Shown: in pieces, positions 36,001 to 45,960 of the stretch
Position numbering within the stretch: the first letter of the stretch is position 1
Layout: each line of letters starts with the position of its first letter
From: Ceratothoa steindachneri
Taxonomy: Eukaryota; Arthropoda; Malacostraca; Isopoda; Cymothoidae
Direction of reading: 5' to 3'
Assembly: GCA_963969495.1 (NCBI GenBank)
Contig: OZ018327.1
Location: forward strand, 39,171,224-39,235,223
Length of the DNA stretch: 64,000 bases
Position numbers and translations under genes: made by a program
The notes under the pieces: generated by a model
Seen by the model: only the letters and a program-made list of their open reading frames with translations
Database searches by the model: none
Told to the model about the DNA's origin: nothing

Positions 36001-37745
36001 ACCATACAAATTTCGCAAAAACTCTTCTCAAACACAACTCTATCACCATCCAAATACCACACAAACACCACCAAAAGCCTTCTCAAACAAGACTCAATGA
36101 TCATCCAAATACCTCAGAAAGACCACCAAAATACTTCTAGAGCACGACTCAATCACCGTCCAAATACCACAGAAACACAGCCCAAACACTTCTCAAACAA
36201 GAATCAATCACTATCTAAATACCATACAAACACCGCCAAACAATTCTCAAAAACGACTCAATCACCATTCAAATACCAGCGAAACACCGCCAAAACACTT
36301 CTCAAACACGACTCAATCACCATCCAAATACCACATAAACACCGCCAAAGCACTTCTCAAACATGACTCAATCACCACACAAATACTACACAAACACTAC
36401 CAAAACATTCTCAAATACGATTCAATCACCATCCAAATACCACACAAACACCGCCTAATCCCGACTTAATCCCCATCCAAATACCACACAAACACCGCTG
36501 AAACACTTCTCATACATAACTCAATTACCATCCAAATAACACCCAAACACCGGCAAAACACTTATCTAACAAGACTTAACCACCATCCAGATACCCCCCG
36601 AAAGCCGCCAAAACATTTTGCAAACACCACTCACCTACCATTCAAATACCACCAAAACACTTCTCAATCACGGCTCAATCAACATCCAAATACCCCCCAA
36701 ACAACGCCAAAATCTTTCACAAACACGACTCAATCACCATCCAAATACCACCTAAATACCGCCAAAACACTTCTCAAACGCCACTCAATCACCATCCAAA
36801 TACCACCAAAACACCGTCAAAACACTTCTAAAACACGACTCAATCACCATCCAAATACCACACAAACACCGCCTAATCCCGACTTAATCCCCATCCAAAT
36901 ACCACACAAACACCGCTGAACCACTTCTCATACATAACTCAATTACCATCCAAATAACACCCAAATACCGGCAAAACACTTATCTAACAAGACTTAACCA
37001 CCATCCAGATACCCCCCGAAAGCCGTTCAAACATTTCGCAAACACCACTCACCCACCATTCAAATACCCCCCAAACATTTCTCAATCATGGCTCAATCAA
37101 CATCCAAATACCCCCCAAACAACGCCAAAATCTTTCACAAACACCACTCACTCACCATCCAAATACCACCCAACCATCGCCAAAACACTTCTCAAACGCC
37201 ACTCAATCACCATCCAAATACCACCAAAACACCGTCAAAACACTTCTAAAACACGACTCAATCACCATCCAAATAACACACAAGCACCGCCAAAACACTT
37301 CTCAATCACAATCCAAATACCTCCAAAACACCGCCAAAACACTTCTCAAACACAACTTAATCACCATCCAAATAACACACAAACACCGCCAAAACACTTC
37401 TCAAACACGACACAATCACTATCCAAATGCCATACAAACACCGCCAAAGCACTTCTCAAACATGAGTGAGCCACCATCTAAATACAACAGAAACACCGCT
37501 ACAACACTTCTCAAAAAGACTCATACACCATCAAAATACCATCCAAACACGGCAAAACACTTCTCAAACACGATTCAATCACCATCCAATTACCACCCAA
37601 ACTCTGCTAAACACTTCTCAAACACAACTCAATCACCATCAAAATACCACCCAACCATCGCCAAAACACTTCTCAAAAACGAATCAATCACCTTGCAAAT
37701 ACGTCACAAACACCGCCCAAAAACTGCTAAGACACGACTCAAATC
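33100..37745. repeat. 55-bp satellite array, about 80 copies, A/C-only strand bias
   Basis: Unit CACTTCTCAAACACGACTCA, then ATCACCATCCAAATACCAC, then ACAAACACCGCCAAAA, at an exact 55-bp spacing where checked (36301 and 36356). The plus strand has very little G and moderate T. 33100-33600 is a diverged leading edge; the array ends in a CT-rich stretch near 37745. Longer-period duplications are present (offsets of about 418 and 1005 bp). All open frames inside are by-products. Confidence 0.97.
36420..37265. repeat. higher-order duplication inside the 55-bp array, offset about 418 bp
   Basis: The unusual variant GCCTAATCCCGACTTAATCC occurs at 36453 and again at 36871, and is followed both times by the same series of variants (GAAACACTTCTCATACATAA-like, ACTTATCTAACAAGACTTAA, CCAGATACCCCCCGAAAGCC). 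A multi-unit block was therefore duplicated as a whole. Confidence 0.85.
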
Positions 37746-39195
37746 TATGCATCCACTACCCAACTACGCCCCCCTCCCCCGCCCACCTCTCTTTTCTTTT
37801 AAATCTCTCAAACAAACTCTAACCCGACCCCAAGCGCCTACTCAAATACACCTTCCATGTTGAAACGAAACGACTGAAACCTCACCGCTTTCGAGACAGC
37901 CTCATAAAGCGAAGAGAAGGTAAAAGCGACTGAAACGAAGGGGAGAATTGGTCAGTCTTTGTGGCGCAAGTTGAAGAGATAGTCATTATGAGTGGTTCCA
38001 CCATTATGATCCTCACCTGGAGAGGCTCCCACGACCGAACATTATGACAGGGCCAAAATGACACTTCTCGTACGTGCTTGCCCCTGGCATTCCCCGGCAC
38101 TCGCCAAGAAATGGTGACTAAAAGAAGAGGAGAAGATGCAAAACGTAAAACAAACAAAGGATAGAAAAGATAGGGTAAATACGTACTCAGAGGATAGGAA
38201 ATAGATATATTAAATGGTTAATAATTTGGAGATGATTGTCGAAGAATAAAGAGGAAATGAATGCAGATGAAGGTAAAGAAGGAAACAAAATAAACGGAAG
38301 GGATGCGTGGGACAAAAAGCAGCAAAGACCTGCAAATTACGGACGCGAAATTCACAAGTGATAAAGAAAAGGAGATAAAATGTGTGCAAATAATCGAGTA
38401 TACTTGGTAAAGCGATAGAAATCAGTAGGACACAACAATTCTCTCGCACTTATTTCGATTTCACAAAAAAGCAAAATCCCCTGGCGGGATTACTGGAGAT
38501 CCTGGTCTAGGTTATTTAACCTCTTATGCCCTGAATTAATTTAAAAAAATGAAAAACATATTAAATAGATTTATCGTTATCTATTAAGGGGTAAATAGTT
38601 AGTGGCAAACGGTGCGCAAATCTGTCGTACTCGTCACACTCGCTTGCTACACTCCACGCATATAATTTCTCTCGCTATAAGCCTTTATTTTCTATGTGAC
38701 GAATTCGTCACATACGGGCAGAAAGGGTAATAAGGGCCTAAATAAATTAGGAAAAAGAGTTAAATGACCCCTTTTCTGCGGCATTATGACCTCCACAATA
38801 AAAAAGGTCTCGATAATGCTGAATCTTTGTCTTCTCCACATATAAGAATGTAAATTTTGCCCTGACGCTAAAGTAAGTTGAATTTCTTTGTGGTTGAGTT
38901 GACACCTTCACATATACTAGCCACATGCCATCACTGCGTAGGTGGCAGTTTACTTTACTATTGAAGGGCATAAATTGCTTGCCCACGCAAGTGTGGGTCA
39001 AACCTCTTCGTGTACTGCGACGGCAAACATAGAGATTAGAATAGACATTTGAGACAGTTCATTTCGGGGCTGTGAGGTTGATGTAGTGGATACTTCAACT
39101 TACCTGGCGTGGATGGAGAGTACTTCCATGGTGTGCACGATGTAGTGCTATACTACTTTCATACCATTCCCGCTTAGATTGCAGTTTACCTTACT
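37746..39195. other. unassigned; short CT-rich tract, then mixed sequence
   Basis: 37746-37860 is pyrimidine-rich. From there on no coding or element motif was recognised apart from the palindrome at 38694-38713. Confidence 0.4.
38694..38713. other. perfect 20-bp palindrome
   Basis: ATGTGACGAATTCGTCACAT reads the same on both strands. No partner motif or gene nearby explains it. Confidence 0.9.
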
Positions 39196-39199
39196 TTGA

Positions 39200-39520
39200 G
39201 CAACTGCTGATAGGGCCGACGGTGGGCTGGTAACCCTTTTACTTTTCAATGAATGTTTTGACAATAACATCATAACTATTCAGCCGATTCTAACGAAATT
39301 TGAAACCCTCATGTTGTTTTACATTTTCTTTCAAATGATAAAATTGCTAAGGTCCTCACAAGGTTAATCCTGGAATTATTAAAAGAAAACTAATTATGTG
39401 TCGGATTGCCCACTTGTTGAAAGTTTTGAAGGTCGAAAGGTCATATGGTAATATGGTCATAACTCAGAAAAATTGAGAGCACGCGACTTAGGTTTGTTGA
39501 CCTTGTTTCTATATTAGTGA
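39200..39520 (+). repeat. dispersed repeat family 2, copy 3 (longest)
   Basis: Contains GCCGATTCTAACGAAATTTG, TTACATTTTCTTTCAAATGA, GTGTCGGATTGCCCACTTG and AATTGAGAGCACGCGACTTA, each with a counterpart in the reverse complement of 22520-22870. Confidence 0.75.
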
Positions 39521-39644
39521 GGAATTTTGTGAGTGTAATGCATTTTAATGAAAGAAAACGTATTGGAGTGTCTTTTATTTCTTGTAACAATTTGAGGTAT
39601 TTTCATATTGATGACAGAGAATATATTATGTAATTCCTCTATTG

Positions 39645-40270
39645 TTAAAAATTTTGTTTTCTGTTATATATTAATGATAATATCATATATTGACCTTCAG
39701 TTCGCCTGGTGGTTAAGGATTTTGTTTTGTTTTTATATGTTAATGATAATATCATATATTGACCTTCAGTTCGCCTGGTGGTTAAGAATTTTGTTTTGTT
39801 TTTATATGTTAATGATAATATCATATATTGACCTTCAGTTCGCCTGGTGGTTAAGGATTTTGTTTTGTTTTTATATGTTAAAGATAATATCATATACTGA
39901 CCTCCAGTTCGCCTGGTGGTTAAGGATTTTGCTTTGTTTTTATATGTTAATGATAATATCATATATTGACCTTCAGTTCGCCTGGTGGTTAAGGATTTTG
40001 TTTTGTTTTTATATGTTAAAGATAATATCATATACTGACCTTCAGTTCGCCTGGTGGTTAAAGATTTTGTTTTGTTTTTATATGTTAATGATAATATCAT
40101 ATATTGACCTTCAGTTCGCCTAGTGGTTAAGGATTTTGTTTTGTTTTTATATGTTAATGATAATATCATATATTGACCTTCAGTTCGCCTGGTGGTTAAG
40201 AATTTTCTTTTGTTTGTATATGTTGATGATATATTGAGTTTTAGTTCGCCTGGTGGTTAAGAATTTTGTG
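39645..40270. repeat. 69-bp tandem repeat, about 9 copies, open on both strands
   Basis: Unit GACCTTCAGTTCGCCTGGTG, then GTTAAGGATTTTGTTTTG, then TTTTTATATGTTAATGATAA, then TATCATATATT; period 69 bp, high identity in the middle copies. Since 69 is a multiple of three, a 23-residue repeat is open for over 170 codons on each strand (plus: SYIDLQFAWWLRILFCFYML; minus: LTYKNKTKSLTTRRTEGQYM). I take both frames as by-products. Confidence 0.95.
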
Positions 40271-41000
40271 AGTAGTTTGGATATTGTTAATAGAATACTT
40301 GTTAGAGTCTACCTCATTTGATGGTTAGGAATTTTGTAAGTATTTATGTGTTTCTGAAAGGAGACTTATTAACCGGTGATTATTTGTTTTTCCTTCTCCC
40401 GTTATGCTGAGAAACTTGCCAGTGGCGTCTGCCTTGGGAGATGGCGAGTAAGGAGGGTGGGGATAAATTAATATTTGTAAAAGGAATTTTTTTTAATACG
40501 AAACAGCAAAGACAATAAGTAACACTCGAGGTTAGTTCGAGAGAGAATGGAAATCTTTGAAGTCAGAAGTCCAGGAAATTTAAAAAAAGATTTATGAACA
40601 AAATAGATTTAGCATATTTTGCTTCTATATTGTATTTTAAAGTAATATTTATCGATTCTATTCTTTAAAATATTGACTTAGTGCTTTAAATTACTTTCAG
40701 AGGCAAGTTATTCCATGTTTGGTTTAGTTTATAAGAAAAAAGTAAGGTGCTATTAGAGTGCTAACTCTTTTCTACGCAAGCTTGCAACCGTGATTTATAG
40801 TCGGCATTCAGTTATTTATTATAATGTTCAAATGTTTTTAGACTACTATATATTTCAAAGAACAAAATTAAAAAAATAATCAAACGTTGTATTTTGTTTT
40901 AGTATGTTTGTATTAGAATTTGAAGGTGAAATATACAAAAATGTAGAAACCTAAATTCATTTTAGTAATAAATACAGTTAATTTATGCGCGCAATCAATA
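40271..41000. other. unassigned AT-rich sequence
   Basis: 40271-40360 looks like decayed array edge. Nothing is recognised after that. Confidence 0.4.
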
Positions 41001-42020
41001 TTTAAAATGGTGTCCTTTGCTCTTCAGGACTGCTTCAATTTGCTTTGGAATGCTGAAGACCAAATTTGTGATGATATCTTTAGTAATATGCTCCATTTTT
41101 TATCAATAAGCACCCGCAACTCTTCACAATCGAATGGCTTCTACTTATCAATAGCTATATTTATTATCGCCCCAAAATTCGCTATTGGGTTCAAATCTAG
41201 CGAATTCCAAGGCCAAAGTCCCAAGAGTCGGTGCTATTTTCAGCCAAGAACTTTGTTATTGCGTTTCCTATTTGACAATATACACCGTTCTGCTAAAAAA
41301 AAATTATCTTTCCTAAAGTGGGCCTGGACTGCTGGTAAAAGGTGCCGATGAAGCACGTTCTGGTACAATTTTGAGTTCTTACCAGTGTTCTTGGGCAAAA
41401 TTGTTAGTGTTCCAGTTCCTTTAAATGAGAACAGCCTCAATGCTTCATCGTGGGCACCGGACATGACTCATGCAAGCTCTCCGAATTTCTCCTCCAAACA
41501 AGTTATTTTTTATATTGCCTTCAAACGTGTAGTTTATCTGTAAGGTTCTGTTTGGTGAGATGAGGCTCATTCTCAGCACTTCTCGACTTCACGCCTTAGT
41601 CGAAAAATCTCTACCTCACTGTGCGAGCTGAATAGTTCAAACTTAATTAGTTCTAATTGTGAGTAAGGTTGGCACTGGAGGCGACCCGATCCTCGAGTTG
41701 ACACCTTTCCAAGAAGCGATCTTGATTTTCACTTGAAGTTCTTGAGCGTCCAGAAGACTTCTTTACAAGATGGTAGCCAGTCTTTTTAAATTATTAATGA
41801 TACTAAAGATGATGCTCCTTAATGGAATACCATTGGCACCTATTTCATTTCATTTCAGGACATTGATGCAGAGCAACAACTGTTGCGCACTTTTCATGGG
41901 AAATATCCATTTATAGAATTGAAGAAGATTCAAACATTTACTTTTACAAAAATATTACGAAATAGATTTTAATTACAAAACATCATTCATTTAATCCATA
42001 TTTGTCATCATTTTACCCTT
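41001..42020 (-). pseudogene. Tc1-like transposase relic, copy 1
   Basis: The minus strand reads VWRRNSES and PTMKH (the RRPGE...PTVKH region), then FKGTGTLTILPKNTGKNSKL, YQNVLHRHLLPAVQAHF and RKDNFFLAE (usually GKDNFIFQQDGAPCH, with the catalytic Asp lost), then LEFARFEPNSEFWG (usually GNSPDLNPIENLWG). This is a DD34E Tc1-family catalytic domain, badly decayed. The 41880-42020 noncoding part matches 46180-46330 in reverse complement, so it belongs to the same family as the copy at 45.96 kb. It joins LINE B sequence at about 42020. Confidence 0.75.
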
Positions 42021-42146
42021 ACGAACATTTAACTAACTTATCCAGCCTTTTTGCAATTTTTCACATTCACTCTGGTATTTTTCCCTAGATCCGAGTTTCG
42101 TATCATCAGCAAAACTTTCCATTTGAAATAATAAATCCATGTCAAG

Positions 42147-42147
<1 letters not shown>
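42021..42147 (-). pseudogene. LINE B, reverse transcriptase motif C segment cut off by PLE E
   Basis: The minus strand reads LDMDLLFQMESFADDTKLGS, then REKYQSECEKLQKG. FADDTKL is the catalytic motif C of CR1/L2-type reverse transcriptases, with both Asp present, and CEKLQ is the usual continuation. It is the direct continuation of the LINE fragment at 43551-45955. About 20 residues (the GVPQGSVLGPLLF region) are missing between the two. Confidence 0.85.

Positions 42148-42204
<57 letters not shown>
42148..42204. repeat. (TA)n microsatellite, left edge of PLE E
   Basis: A TA run directly between the LINE B motif C segment and the first base of PLE E (GCAAATTTTG). Confidence 0.97.
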
Positions 42205-42207
<3 letters not shown>

Positions 42208-43476
42208 AATTTTGTTAAACACCATAGCGTATTTCGCCTTAGTTATTTCGTTTGGAGTTGTTTGTCAATAATGCTGTTCGAGAAACCGTTGTTCACGAGT
42301 GTTTGTTTTACGCGTGAGATCTCTTGGTGGAAAAGTTCCCACGTAGCGCAGCATTTATGTGCTCGGCGGATGTATGAGCCGATTACACTTATTTTATATC
42401 CGCCGAGCATATAAATGCTGCTTTACGTGGGAACTTTACCACGAAGAAATCTCACGTGTAAAACAAACACTCGTGAACAACGGTTTCTCGAACAGCATGA
42501 TTGAAAAAGAACTCCAATCATTTTTATATAATCGCTTCAAATATGCGGATTCAACGAAAAGTCAGCAGATTGCAGTAAACAACATTGAACTGTACTACAG
42601 AAATCAGATGTCCACGGCCTATAAAATAGATAAAAAAACATCAAGGAGATTATTAACCGTAACATCAAGGTTAAGAATCAAATGGATAAAATTCAACTGA
42701 TTATTTACTATAAAACAACAAAAGCCAACAATCTCCTTATAAATAACAACAGATGCCCAAACTCCTCGAAACTCAAGTCCACTAACATAGTTTACGAGTT
42801 CATCTGCCCCAATAAAGACTGCAAGATTTATAATAACTCTAAATATATTGACATGGCAACTACCACACTTACGCGACGTTTATTTATGCATCTGCAAAGC
42901 GGAGGACCTAAAAGTCATATGGAGAGCGCGCATAACATCAACCTAACGAGAGATATTTTAGTTGACAACACCGTAATTAAAAGAAACGAGGGAAATAAAG
43001 GTAGGCTGAACATCTTAGAAGCCATTTTAATAAACGAAGAAAAGCCGACCATCAATACTTAAGCGTTAAGCTGGAATCGAACATTAAAATTGTTTAAAAA
43101 TTCCACTCACGGGATTGGCTCGTTTCCTCTAACGTTACGATCAACCAGGCGAAATAAATATCCCCAAAAAAACGTTTTATTTCATTCAGTCCGATTCTGA
43201 CTCCATATTCCATTGATAAAGGAGGAAATAAAATATCAAGACCCTACAAAGGTGATCGAATAAGATCGAAAACTCAACAATTTAGTTTGGCTTTTATCAA
43301 ACACATTCATTTAAAAAAAAAGAGATGAATACTGAACAAGTAATCCACCATCTACAAGATGGAAGAAAAAAGATAGTTAAAAAAAGAGAAAGTTGCCAAA
43401 GAAATTAACTAAGGCGAAATACACCATGGTCTTCAATAAAATTTGCATTCAAGAAAGACGGCTACCCATCTACACT
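42205..43476 (+). mobile_element. Penelope-like element E, nested in LINE B
   Basis: Left part: an inverted fragment (42205-42372) facing a plus-strand copy that starts at about 42395. The arms 42258-42372 and 42398-42510 match over about 115 bp in reverse complement (CCGAGCA.ATAAATGCTGC, TACGTGGGAACTT, AACACTCGTGAACAACGGTT). The outer 42205-42245 matches the other end at 43398-43450 in inverse (CTAAGGCGAAATAC, AAAATTTGC). Coding: the linker to the endonuclease and the endonuclease itself (42406-43062). (TA)n on both outer sides. The reverse transcriptase core is absent. Confidence 0.85.
42406..43062 (+). pseudogene. PLE E linker plus GIY-YIG endonuclease
   Basis: First frame (to 42700): TWELYHEEISRVKQTLVNNG, then FSNSMIEKELQSFLYN, then YYRNQMSTAYKIDKK. 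This linker, with its NNGFSN and YKID blocks, precedes the nuclease in this PLE group. After one frameshift, the second frame (42682-43062) reads NIVYEFICPNKDCKIYNNSK, YIDMATTTLTRRLFMHLQSG, RDILVDNTVIKR and LEAILINEEKPTINT. IVY...YID is the GIY-YIG core with the second Gly changed to Asp; C-x4-C sits in the insert; LTRRL carries the catalytic Arg; the final Glu in LEAIL is kept. The closest relatives in the window are PLE D and PLE F. Confidence 0.85.
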
Positions 43477-43492
43477 ATTATATATATATATA

Positions 43493-43550
<58 letters not shown>
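43477..43550. repeat. (TA)n microsatellite, right edge of PLE E
   Basis: A TA run with one CT interruption near 43493, between the PLE E end and LINE B reverse transcriptase sequence. Confidence 0.97.
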
Positions 43551-43553
<3 letters not shown>

Positions 43554-43965
43554 ACCGAAGGATATTAAGAACAATTTCCATTTACAACTCTCTGCTTTTA
43601 GATTTTCCATCCATTCTCCAATCCATTTTAATACTCTGTCCCCTATTCTGTACTCCTTATCTTTCTCAAAAATCTTTCATGCGGAACGGTGTCAAAAGTT
43701 TTTTGAAACTAAAGACACATGACACCTACAGTTTTCTCCTGGTCGAACGTTATTCTTTTGTGAAAAGGATCAATCAAATTAATTAAAGTCTGCCCGGCTG
43801 CGAGTCATTTATTAATTTATTAAACTCTAGATGCTCTACGATCCTCTCTCTAATAAAGGATTCTAAGAGCCTAACCACGAGAGAAGTAATGGAAATGGAC
43901 CGAAATCTTCAGGGTCTGTCTTTACTCATTTTAGGAAAATTTATATTACACTCGCTACTTAAAGG
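43551..43965 (-). pseudogene. LINE B reverse transcriptase, motifs 1 to A
   Basis: The minus strand reads FRSISITSLVVRLLESFIRE, RIVEHLEFNKLIN, QTLINLIDPFHKR, QKTFDTVPHERFLRKIRST, and KQRVVNGNCS then YPSVT. The consensus is YRPISLTSxxxKLLExxIRxxIxxHL...GFRxGRSCLTNLL...DFxKAFDKVPHxRLLxKI...RKQRVVVNGxxSxWxxVTSGVPQGS. The text breaks off at VT, where (TA)n begins, and continues past PLE E at 42147. Confidence 0.82.
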
Positions 43966-44100
43966 TGGATTGGATATATATTATCTTGTCTCGGAGATTG
44001 GAAATTTTCATTTTTTTAATATAAATGCCAATATCATTTTAAGTTATGTCAAAATTTGAAAGTATCGCTTCTTCACTAAAATTTATTACGACTTATAGTG

Positions 44101-44158
44101 AAGAAGATAAAATAAATTTACCTACAATATATTGCAGGTAAATTTATTTTATCTTCTT
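44101..44158. other. 58-bp near-perfect palindrome
   Basis: AAGAAGATAAAATAAATTT, then ACCTACAATA, faces its own reverse complement with one mismatch and no loop (centre CAATATATTG). It sits inside LINE B between endonuclease and reverse transcriptase, where LINE coding gives no reason for it. Confidence 0.93.
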
Positions 44159-44599
44159 TGGATAAAAAATTTGCGAAATGTTTATGTAATATATCTGCTA
44201 CGTGGTCCAAATCGTCACTGAGGACTCAGCAGGGGCCTACTGTCATTCTTAATTAGCTTACGATGAGTTACATATCCAAAATATCACTTGGGTTCGTGTT
44301 GTGACCCAGATGCTATCTCTTTTTATAGCTCCTTTTAGGTGTTTATATTTTGAGATTGATTACGCGACAATAATAAAGGTTTCGGTTTCGATTATCCACA
44401 GTTTGCTAGTTTTCGAAATGTTATATATCTATTACGTTCCCTTATAGACATTTTAATCCATCTATTTATCCACAGTGCTTGAATTGATCTATTAGAATAT
44501 TTACGTGTCTTGGCAACTATTTCATTATACATGGTAACAAAAATGAACGATGGTTTTCAGTTGGTTTTCAAAGTTTGAATTTTCATCACAATTTTAAGT

Positions 44600-45050
44600 T
44601 TTAACCTGGAGCAAAATAGACGAAAATTTCAAGATTTAAAGTCTAAAATGAGTTGATAAATTTTGCGAATATTTCCTGAAATATTTAGATTGAATTGATT
44701 TTTGTTGTGATCGCTATTACCAAGCGTTTTGCCAATGTGTATATTTTCAACTAACTTCTGTTTATTTGTCAAAATTTAATCTAGAATATTCTGTTCGCGT
44801 GTCGGTTCGTTCAGTATAGGATGTAGGAAATTGTTTAGAAATTCGAGAGGTCAATTTACTGCACTGTCAATGGCTTCATTTAAAAATCTAGGTTTTGGAA
44901 ATACAAGTTACTAAATATAACCGTTACCTTTTGTCTAATTAGGCCAAAATGTATTTAAGTAAAATAATATCACGCTCCTCTGTTTGCCTTAGTGATATAT
45001 AGACAAAGCTAAAATTATTTTTTTTACTCTTTATTTCGTACTATATAGCT
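44600..45050 (-). pseudogene. LINE B endonuclease C-terminal part
   Basis: Minus-strand pieces, in two frames: FLNEAIDSAVN, EFLNNFLHPILNEPTR, NILD-ILTNKQKLVENIHIG, KTLGNSDHN and QFNLNISGNIRK. The consensus for CR1/L2 endonucleases is FLDxVEDNFLTQHVxEPTRxxNILDLVLTNNPxLVxNVxVGxxLGxSDHxxI. SDHN, with the catalytic His, is kept; frames are interrupted. Confidence 0.75.
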
Positions 45051-45459
45051 AAAATCTCAGGTATAATATATATACTAGAAAAAAACTCCTACACCTTTTT
45101 CCACTAGACTTATTTTCTTTAACCTCTTGCTAGTCATCTAAGTTAAATTCCCCAACAACATCTCATTTGCTAATTTAGATTCATGTCTATAATTCTAATA
45201 TTACATATATTTTTTTCTACCTAACTAATAAACAATTAATCAATTTGTTCCATAAACTGATTCCTTTTGTGTAAAACATGACAATTTTTATATTAGATTT
45301 TCAGAACTGTGATTTAGTACTTCAGTGAGTATAATGTTTTGCAATGCAGCTGAATCCCGAACATAGACACAACAATCCTTCATCAATTATGGTGTGCCTG
45401 GTACTGTCCTGATTAAAAAAAGCGCAGAGAATTTTCTAAAAGTCTAATAAAACTTGCAG

Positions 45460-45955
45460 ATCTTACCTAGATTAGATAGAGTTCATCAGTCATAAATAGT
45501 TGGTAGAAATGATGACAAAATTGACGAAATCTACCGTTACTTCCTGACAAGTAGCTTCTAAACAATTATCAATTTATGACGTTCTATCTAGAAAACTGCT
45601 GTTCTAAGATGGTACTTTAGGAGGTATGCCTGAAATAATAATTTTAGATCTTTTATCTTTAATTACTCTGAATAGAGTTATATAAAGAGCAAGTAGTTCC
45701 TCCGATCTAGTGTAACAAATATTAGTACCACTCATATGAATTATAAATGTAGTATTTTCCATAGCTTCGTCTTCAAGATCAGAAATAGAATTAGTTGTCT
45801 TCGACCTCACTACCCTAGTAGCATTGGCCGCAAGGAAGTAAATGGTGTATCAAATGATGCCTGGAGGAGGATAACGCCATTCTGAGACAAGGGGCCCTAG
45901 GAAACAAGCTTTCTATCGGGTTTCATGTTTTGCAACTCTTAAATCTCCAACGCCT
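45460..45955 (-). pseudogene. LINE B ORF1, SGNH-esterase-like segment
   Basis: The minus-strand frame 45810-45604 reads ENTTFIIHMSGTNICYTRSE, ELLALYITLFRVIKDKRSKI and IISGIPPKVPS. This matches the SGNH hydrolase-like block common in ORF1 of CR1/L2-type LINEs (VVVHVGTND...SxELLxKYxxLxxxxKxKSxKVxxSGILP), where such esterases may act in membrane or RNP handling. HVGTND has become HMSGTN. Downstream, after stops, DELYLI stands for the conserved DGLHLN. An upstream ACFLGPLVSEW-like piece extends it to about 45955. The same ORF1 type occurs in LINE C at 52.9-53.9 kb. Confidence 0.7.
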
Positions 45956-45960
45956 GGATA

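Larger units (their letters stand above)
43551..45955 (-). mobile_element. CR1/L2-like LINE B (ORF1 tail, endonuclease, RT)
   Basis: Minus-strand order from 45955: an ORF1 esterase-like segment (45830-45460), an endonuclease C-terminal part near 44850-44650, and reverse transcriptase start near 43960-43551, then the interruption by PLE E; motif C resumes at 42147. The right end at 45955 stops against a Tc1 copy (CAGTCGTGGACAAAAG at 45961), and the left end meets another Tc1 copy at about 42020, so both LINE ends are lost to Tc1 insertions or joins. Confidence 0.75.

Noticed and set aside
33729..37863. Several Thr/Asn/Pro/His-rich frames over 80 residues
   Set aside because: Products of the 55-bp satellite; the frame changes with small indels between units.
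39608..40169. 171- and 174-residue frames on opposite strands, possible repeat proteins
   Set aside because: Both come from a 69-bp tandem repeat whose length is a multiple of three; nothing else supports coding.
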